From CAYMEV01 sp964431655 [NCBI: uncultured bacterium] (GTDB lineage: Bacteria; CAYMEV01), in assembly GCA_964431655.1 (NCBI GenBank), contig CAYSKJ010000052.1:1-19090 (forward strand): a DNA stretch of 19,090 bases, given 5' to 3'. The notes under the pieces are model-generated. The model worked only from the letters and a program-made list of their open reading frames with translations. It had not been told where the DNA came from and searched no databases. This document shows positions 14,123 through 19,090 of this stretch, in pieces. Positions within the stretch are counted from its first letter, which is position 1, and every line of letters starts with the position of its first letter. The translations under genes were made by a program, and so were the position numbers.

Positions 14123-15301
14123 ATGCATCTGGATTACAGTATAAGCATTATTTTTGATATAGCAATCATACTTTTCATCGCTTCTATATTCCGTGCATTT
14201 TTCTCAAGGCTCAGCCTTCCACCGGTTATAGGCCTTATCCTGCTCGGTATTCTTCTTGGGCCCAGCCTTTTCAATATTGTCAGTACCAATGAGGTAATTG
14301 AATGGATAGCCAAGGTGGGAGTCCTTTTACTGCTGTTCGAAGCAGGCCTGGGTACTAATATAAAACAGATAAGGAACGATTCAAAACAGGCATTTCTTCC
14401 GGCTTTCGGAGGGGTTCTCCTGCCTTTGGTTCTTGGAACGGCCTTTGCACACCTTTATGGTTATGACTTTGACCACAGCCTTTTTATAGGTGCCATATTC
14501 ACTGCTACCAGCGTAAGCGTTACGGTAATGACCCTTCTGGAGCTGAACCGGTTGAAAAGCCTTGAGGGGAGATGCATCATAAATGCAGCTATTATAGATG
14601 ATGTTATCGGTATCCTTATCATCACCTTCATCTTCGGCCTTGCTGTCAAGGAGGGTTCTGAAGGAGCTGGAGGGGTTCTGGTTTCCCTGGGCAAGATATT
14701 TGGATTTTTTCTTGTCTCTGTCCTTGCAGGCCTGTTTGTTATCAAACCCCTTTTTTCCAACTTTAAGCGGATATTTCCTAAAAATCCGGTTATTCCGATA
14801 GTTATCATGTTTTTATTCCTTTATGCATACCTGGCTGAGCTGTCGGGTATTGCTGCCATTACCGGCGCTTATCTCGCGGGGTTGTTTCTCGGCCAGACTG
14901 AATACAGGGAATTTATCAATGAGGGTATATCAACCATATCAAAATCCTTTTTTACCGATGTGTTCTTTGTCAGCATAGGGCTGGGCCATAATATATTCAG
15001 CCTTGAGATTGACCTGTGGTATGTACTGGTATTTGTAATACTGGCTATTGCTGGAAAATTCCTTGGCAGTTATGCCGGGGCAAGGCTTACCAGGTTTGAC
15101 GGGATAAGGTCCATGAGGGTGGGAATAGGAATGATACCAAGGGGGGAAGTAGCCCTTATTATGGCACTGATGGGGCTATCCAAAAACATAGTGGACAAGG
15201 ATACCATGTCTGCAACAATATTCCTCATTCTTGCCAGCGCCCTGCTTACTCCTTTTCTTCTTAAGGCAAGCTTCACCAGGCTGAAAAAGGAAACCTTCTG
15301 A
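14123..15301 (+). CDS. CPA2-type cation:proton antiporter
   Basis: Inner-membrane monovalent cation/proton antiporter of the CPA2 (KefB/NapA-like) type, 392 residues and about 12-13 helices. Seen: RLSLPPVIGLILLGILLGPS (helix 2), VGVLLLLFEAGL, the TATSVSVTVMTLLEL segment, the Asp159-Asp160 pair in IIDDVIGI that binds the cation/proton, a conserved GMIPRGEVALIMA segment with the Arg-Gly-Glu, and a final helix near ILASALLTPFLL. No C-terminal TrkA-N or UspA domain is attached, so regulation probably comes from a separate protein, the EIIA-PII gene just upstream being the obvious candidate. The start at 14123 (ATG) is favoured because AGGA lies 8 bases upstream; the in-frame TTG at 14117 is only 2 bases from it. 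It converges on the lipoprotein gene with 19 bases between the stops. Confidence 0.9.
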   Translation: MHLDYSISIIFDIAIILFIASIFRAFFSRLSLPPVIGLILLGILLGPSLFNIVSTNEVIEWIAKVGVLLLLFEAGLGTNIKQIRNDSKQAFLPAFGGVLLPLVLGTAFAHLYGYDFDHSLFIGAIFTATSVSVTVMTLLELNRLKSLEGRCIINAAIIDDVIGILIITFIFGLAVKEGSEGAGGVLVSLGKIFGFFLVSVLAGLFVIKPLFSNFKRIFPKNPVIPIVIMFLFLYAYLAELSGIAAITGAYLAGLFLGQTEYREFINEGISTISKSFFTDVFFVSIGLGHNIFSLEIDLWYVLVFVILAIAGKFLGSYAGARLTRFDGIRSMRVGIGMIPRGEVALIMALMGLSKNIVDKDTMSATIFLILASALLTPFLLKASFTRLKKETF

Positions 15302-15320
15302 AGGGGCCTGAAGATAAGCT

Positions 15321-16226
15321 TTAATCCCTGGTTGTATCTGCTTTATAAGCAGGACTGGCTCCCTGGAAAAATACAAGGCTGACCATAATGCCGAGCTGTC
15401 TGGAATCTGAATCGCTGAGCCCCATTTCAGAGGGGATAAAGGTCTGGTCAGTCTCAAAACTGATAAAGTAAGCCCTTTTTCCTTCAATAAGCTTCTGAGG
15501 AATCCTCATTATCCTGTAGAAATCGCTTTCTTCAGGGATAAACTCATCAATCAGCTCATCATTGACAAAGACCGATATGGACTGCTCGGGAAAGAAATGC
15601 TTATAAACCGTTCCCTTCAGGTGAAAATCCATATCAATACCGGTATTGTCAACAATAAGAACAGCCCTGTCTGAGGTCCAGCGGAATGTCCTGTCCTTTT
15701 CCTGAGGAACAGCCTCTTCATTATGCCAGCCTTCGTGAAATATGATCCTCGGGTATTTATAGGGCAGGGTAGAAAAGCTGTAATTCCCGGTGAAAAGGAG
15801 TTTGTTAAACCCCTCTTTTTCAGGGTTGTAAAGGCCTGCATTTACCCTTATTCTCTCAATGCCCCGGTTCTCCCTGTCCAGATACTTTATGAAGGGAGGA
15901 ACCATCAGCCTGCGCACATATTTTTTACTGTTTTTTTCAGTGAATTCCTGGCTGGAGAAAGGGAAATCATGGTCATCCTGCAGAAGCATGGATTTCTGGT
16001 CAAGGTTCCAGAAATGGACAAAGACCCTTGTATCAGCGTCGTATTCAATAACAGGCTCATTTATAAGCCATTCATAGGTTATATCAATGTAGGAGTTCTC
16101 ATATAAGGGCTCGCTCAGGATAATATCAAAATCTATCCCTATTTGATCGAGGTCCTCTGTTTTCTGGCAGCCGGCCAAGGAAAAAAGACAAACAATTATA
16201 AAGCTTATTATAATAAATTTTTTCAT
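15321..16226 (-). CDS. Predicted lipoprotein of unknown function
   Basis: 301 residues. A signal peptide ends in lipobox Leu17-Ala18-Gly19-Cys20, so the mature protein should be lipid-anchored. The rest is rich in short beta-type stretches: YIDITYEWLINEPVIEYDADTRVFVHFWN (about 48-76), DDHDFPF, VRRLMVPPFIKYLDRENRGIERIRVNAGLYNP, and a second region FRWTSDRAVLIVDNTG with SISVFVNDELIDEF. This looks like two beta-sandwich-like halves, the first resembling the widespread VFVHFxD...DDH...PP proteins of unknown function. I recognise no enzyme motif. There is no Shine-Dalgarno sequence before the ATG, only an A-run. TATAAT on the minus strand (16243-16248) would give a leader of about 10 bases. It stands alone, convergent with the antiporter, so its context gives no function. 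Confidence 0.75.
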   Translation of the reverse strand: MKKFIIISFIIVCLFSLAGCQKTEDLDQIGIDFDIILSEPLYENSYIDITYEWLINEPVIEYDADTRVFVHFWNLDQKSMLLQDDHDFPFSSQEFTEKNSKKYVRRLMVPPFIKYLDRENRGIERIRVNAGLYNPEKEGFNKLLFTGNYSFSTLPYKYPRIIFHEGWHNEEAVPQEKDRTFRWTSDRAVLIVDNTGIDMDFHLKGTVYKHFFPEQSISVFVNDELIDEFIPEESDFYRIMRIPQKLIEGKRAYFISFETDQTFIPSEMGLSDSDSRQLGIMVSLVFFQGASPAYKADTTRD

Positions 16227-16242
16227 ATATTTTTTTTAAACC

Positions 16243-16248
16243 ATTATA
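16243..16248 (-). promoter_or_regulatory. Candidate -10 box of the lipoprotein gene
   Basis: Minus-strand TATAAT lies 16 bases before the ATG at 16226. The position for a -35 box is occupied by an A-run. A TTGACA is present (TGTCAA at 16255-16260), but only 6 bases away, which is not a usable spacing. Confidence 0.35.
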
Positions 16249-16301
16249 AGATATTGTCAAAAAATTTTTTTTAAGGGGAAAAGTATCGTCCATCCATGTT
16301 C

Positions 16302-16357
16302 CATGACAGGGTGTATTCAGGCCAGCAAAAAGCCTGCCTCTCTGTCATGTTTTTTTT
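16302..16357. terminator. Nested inverted repeat with T8 at the 3' end of the hydantoinase B gene
   Basis: CATGACAG (16302-16309) pairs with CTGTCATG (16342-16349), and inside it CAGGC (16318-16322) pairs with GCCTG (16332-16336). A run of eight T follows on the plus strand (16350-16357). The outer arm overlaps the hyuB stop codon (16345-16347). In the minus direction, where hyuB is read, the run is A-rich and precedes the hairpin, so termination there would need another mechanism. In the plus direction it has intrinsic-terminator form but no plus-strand gene feeds it closely. Confidence 0.35.
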
Positions 16358-17904
16358 CCGTATCCCCCTCCTCCCGGTGTGCAGATGAGTATAATATCCT
16401 GTGCCATACCTGTGAAATTTGTTTTTGAAGGAATGGCATACCTGCGATTTCTCCTGATCAGTGTATTTTTCCCCTTTCTTCCTGGTTCGCCGCCGAAAAG
16501 CCCGTAAGGGGAATTCCTTCTTCTCTCGCTGATTATGGATATGCTAAGCCTTTCAAGACATTGAAATTCCCTTATTATGCCGTTACCGCCCCTAAATTTT
16601 CCTCTTCCTCCGGAGTTTTTCCTGACTGCATAGCGGATTATCTTAATGGGCATGGCTGATTCAAGGATTTCAACAGGGGTATTAAGGGAGTTTGTCATGT
16701 GGGAATGAACGGCTGATTCGCCGTCATATCCCCTGCAGGCCCCTGAACCTCCACCAATGGTTTCATAGTAGGTGAAGAAACAGCCCCTGCTGTCATAGCC
16801 TCCGAAGGTTATATTATTCATCGTGCCCTGGGATGCCGAGGGAATATCCAGTTTCCTGCAGGAGCTGAGTGCCCCGAGGATTACATCAACTACCCTCTGG
16901 GATGTCTCTACATTTCCCCCGGCCACGGCCGAGGGCTTCCGGGCATTTAGAATGCTGTCCCGGCCGGTTATTATGCGGACTGACCTCATTATTCCGCTGT
17001 TAATGGGTACCTGGCCCTCAAAGATTGATATAAGACAGAAAAGCACACTGGAGTAAGCAATTGCTTCATTGGCATTTATACATCCCCTTACCGGAGGACT
17101 GCTCTTTGAAAAATCGAAGGTGATAGATTTTTTATTTACCCTTATATCTACTGTCAGGTTTATATCCCTGGTATCAAATCCGTCATCATCAAGAAGATCA
17201 GTAAAGCTGTAAGTACCTTCAGGGATTTCCTGAAGAATCAGCCTGAATAACTGGTCTGTGTATTCCACTACTCCGGCGGCATAATGCCTGATCTGGTCTG
17301 CTCCGTAATAATCAATGAGGCTTTTGAGCCTTGTCTTTCCCCTGTTTATGGCTGCCACCTGTGCCTTTATGTCTCCTTCTCTTTCCCTGGGGGTTCTGTT
17401 ATTTGCCAGTATTAAGCTGATTATGTCACGGTTTATTTTGTTTTTGCTGCATAACTTAATCGGTGGAATAATAAGGCCTTCCTGAAATATATCCGAAGCC
17501 AGGGGCATAGAACCCGGCTGGATTCCTCCGATATCGCTGTGATGAGCCCTGCAGGCTATATAAAACAGCAGGCTGTTTTTATACCAGTAGGGTGAAACCA
17601 GGGTTATGTCAGGCAGATGGGTGCCTCCGGCAAAAGGGTCGTTCATTATAGCGATATCGCCTTCATCAAGGGAAAAGCTTCTTATGGCTGTCTTCACAGA
17701 AAGGGGCATGGATCCCAGGTGCACAGGGATATGGGAGCCAAAGGCAAAGCTCTCGCCATTGCTGAGAAAAAGGGCGCAGGAGAAGTCATTCCTTTCCTTA
17801 ATATTAGGGCTCAGCGCTGAAAGCTTCAGCACATTGCCCATTTCATCGCATACGGATTGAAAAATATTCCTGAAAAGCTCGGTTTTTATGCTGTCATACT
17901 TCAT
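16345..17904 (-). CDS. hyuB: Hydantoinase/oxoprolinase B-type subunit
   Basis: 519 residues, full-length HyuB-family subunit. With subunit A this family forms ATP-dependent N-methylhydantoinases, 5-oxoprolinases and related ligases/carboxylases. Seen: [17 protein letters not shown] (about 29-45), [65 protein letters not shown], and the C-terminal [17 protein letters not shown] and TPGGGGYG. The start at 17904 is chosen because the family begins with this [17 protein letters not shown] sequence; the frame continues open upstream inside hyuA, and no start has a strong ribosome site. The coding region overlaps the end of hyuA by 11 bases, so translation is probably coupled. The exact substrate (hydantoin, oxoproline or another amide/ketone) cannot be told from sequence alone. 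Confidence 0.93.
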   Translation of the reverse strand: MKYDSIKTELFRNIFQSVCDEMGNVLKLSALSPNIKERNDFSCALFLSNGESFAFGSHIPVHLGSMPLSVKTAIRSFSLDEGDIAIMNDPFAGGTHLPDITLVSPYWYKNSLLFYIACRAHHSDIGGIQPGSMPLASDIFQEGLIIPPIKLCSKNKINRDIISLILANNRTPREREGDIKAQVAAINRGKTRLKSLIDYYGADQIRHYAAGVVEYTDQLFRLILQEIPEGTYSFTDLLDDDGFDTRDINLTVDIRVNKKSITFDFSKSSPPVRGCINANEAIAYSSVLFCLISIFEGQVPINSGIMRSVRIITGRDSILNARKPSAVAGGNVETSQRVVDVILGALSSCRKLDIPSASQGTMNNITFGGYDSRGCFFTYYETIGGGSGACRGYDGESAVHSHMTNSLNTPVEILESAMPIKIIRYAVRKNSGGRGKFRGGNGIIREFQCLERLSISIISERRRNSPYGLFGGEPGRKGKNTLIRRNRRYAIPSKTNFTGMAQDIILICTPGGGGYGKKT

Positions 17905-19090
17905 TTTTTCTAACCAGAAGGTTCCCTTTTCTAGTTTTTTGGCAGACATAACCGGGAGGTATAAACGCAGTCGAATGGGAGGAGGATAAAACAGCGGGTC
18001 CACTTATAATGTCGCATTGTTTAATAGATTCCTTTATGTAAAATAATGCATCAATGAAACATCCCCTGTAATAAAGCCTATGATACTCCGGTTCTGCAAA
18101 ACCTGCCTTCAATGACTTTTCCGCGGGAAGAACCGGATTTTTATCCATTGAAAAAGCCTTGACCCTTATATTGACTATCTCTATATACCTTTCTTCAAGC
18201 ACATAGCCGTAGATCCTCCTGTGTGCCCGTTCAAAGTCTCCTGGCAGATCCTCGATATTTTTATCAAAGGGGATATTTAGATAATAACCCTGTCCGGCAT
18301 ACCGTATGTCAGCGGTTCTCGTAAAACCGATATCAGGTTTTTTTATAAAATCTCTGCCAAGCTCCCCGGCTGTTTTTTCTTCCAGGCTTTCAAAAAGCCT
18401 GTCAAGTTCAGGACCCGTGGCTGAGCTTATTTTTTTATGAAGTGCTTTTGAGGATTCCCTTACAGATTTCGCAATCAGCATTCCCACAGCTGAAAACACA
18501 CCCTGATAAGGGGGTATGACTATGGTGCTGATGCCTATTTTCTCTGCCAGGTCTGCGGCAGCCAGTCCCCCTGCTCCGCCGAAAGGCATTAGGCTGAATA
18601 TCCGGGGATCATAACCCCTTTGAAGGGTTGTATTCCTGAGAGCCTTTTCCATCAGGATTACAGAAAGCTCAACAATTCCTTCAGCTGTCTCCTCCAGGGA
18701 TTTTCCAAGCCTTTCAGCAACAGCATTCACTGCGCTCCTGCTTCTCTGGGGATATATTTGCATAGCTCCTCCCAGGAAATAACGGGGCAGGATATACCCG
18801 AGGACTACATAGGCATCGGTAAGAGTGCATTTGAGGCCCTTACCGTAGCATGCGGGCCCCGGATTGGACCCTGCACTCATAGGGCCAAGCTTAAGCACCC
18901 CTGCTCTGTCAAACCAGGCTATGGAGCCCCCGCCGGCACCGATAGTCTTAATAAAGACTGTGGGTATCCGGATGGGAAGGTTTTCCAGCTCGCTTTCCTG
19001 GGTAATGCTGATATCGCCGTCTATTAGGGAGATATCCGTCGAGGTGCCTCCCATATCCAGGGTAATTAGCCTGTCGCTTTCCCTGAAGTG
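17894..19090 (-). CDS. hyuA: Hydantoinase/oxoprolinase A-type subunit, truncated by window edge
   Basis: C-terminal 398 residues of a HyuA-family protein, usually near 680-700 residues; the start lies beyond the right edge, and the frame is open to base 19090. The ATP-binding core is visible: LDMGGTSTDISLI near the edge, TIGAGGGSIAWFDRAGVLKLGPMSAGSNPGPACYG (phosphate-binding and glycine-rich segment), LTDAYVVLGY, and the GYDPR-x8-GGAGGLAAADLAEKIGI block, then a C-terminal domain (GQGYYLNIPF, VNIRVKAF). This is the ATPase half that activates the cyclic amide, with subunit B completing the active site. It precedes hyuB in the same unit with an 11-base overlap. No transporter or regulator for the unit lies within the window. 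Confidence 0.93.
   Translation of the reverse strand, partial: HFRESDRLITLDMGGTSTDISLIDGDISITQESELENLPIRIPTVFIKTIGAGGGSIAWFDRAGVLKLGPMSAGSNPGPACYGKGLKCTLTDAYVVLGYILPRYFLGGAMQIYPQRSRSAVNAVAERLGKSLEETAEGIVELSVILMEKALRNTTLQRGYDPRIFSLMPFGGAGGLAAADLAEKIGISTIVIPPYQGVFSAVGMLIAKSVRESSKALHKKISSATGPELDRLFESLEEKTAGELGRDFIKKPDIGFTRTADIRYAGQGYYLNIPFDKNIEDLPGDFERAHRRIYGYVLEERYIEIVNIRVKAFSMDKNPVLPAEKSLKAGFAEPEYHRLYYRGCFIDALFYIKESIKQCDIISGPAVLSSSHSTAFIPPGYVCQKTRKGNLLVRKNEV

Noticed and set aside
16243-16260. TTGACA plus TATAAT upstream of the lipoprotein as a full promoter
   Set aside because: The two boxes are only 6 bases apart; only the TATAAT is kept as a candidate.
1-19090. CRISPR array, prophage, transposase, toxin-antitoxin or defence system
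   Set aside because: No regularly spaced repeats, no transposase or phage proteins, and the only XRE gene pairs with a multi-helix membrane protein rather than a toxin-like partner.

Overview
The window looks like a chromosomal stretch from a diderm, probably strictly anaerobic bacterium of moderate G+C. The outer membrane is implied by a signal-peptide-bearing beta-barrel protein ending in Phe (minus strand, 4005-5222) and a classic lipobox protein (15321-16226). Strict anaerobiosis is suggested by a hybrid cluster protein with the short C-x2-C-x8-C-x5-C N-terminus. Arginine is mostly AGG/AGA and isoleucine is often ATA. Spirochaetota is my best guess from this combination, but nothing in the window proves it. 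I see no rRNA, tRNA, CRISPR, phage or insertion-sequence signal.

Layout, left to right. (1) 1-705: 3' two thirds of aroB. (2) 809-1792 (-): ketol-acid reductoisomerase, divergent from a sodium:solute symporter (1982-3397). Their shared upstream region carries two copies of a 10-bp repeat. (3) 3557-5222 (-): a two-gene unit of an outer-membrane porin-like protein and a small secreted PBP-like protein. (4) 5452-6192 (+): a small XRE repressor that appears to use an ATT start codon, followed by a four- to five-helix membrane protein. They are divergent from the porin, and good sigma70-type promoters are visible for both directions. (5) 6422-9934 (+): a tightly coupled aromatic-biosynthesis operon of an AroE-AroK fusion, aroA and aroC, with overlapping junctions. 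With aroB the window encodes shikimate-pathway steps 2, 4, 5, 6 and 7. Steps 1 and 3 (DAHP synthase, dehydroquinase) are not here. (6) 13087-9931 (-): a MarR-type regulator with a four-cysteine tail, then hcp, then a cysteine-rich ferredoxin-like protein, a plausible nitrosative/redox stress operon. A strong hairpin lies between the last two genes. (7) 13193-15301 (+): a PTS EIIA domain fused to a PII-like domain, followed by a CPA2-type cation:proton antiporter. (8) 15321-16226 (-): a lipoprotein of unknown role. (9) 19090-16345 (-): hydantoinase/oxoprolinase subunits A (partial) and B.

No stretch over 300 bases lacks a gene. Most genes are recognisable housekeeping or accessory families. 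The points most worth a second look are the EIIA-PII fusion next to the antiporter, the Cys4 MarR-hcp-ferredoxin operon, the ATT-started XRE gene, the AroE-AroK fusion, and the porin/PBP-like pair. I do not see a clear-cut unknown multi-gene system.
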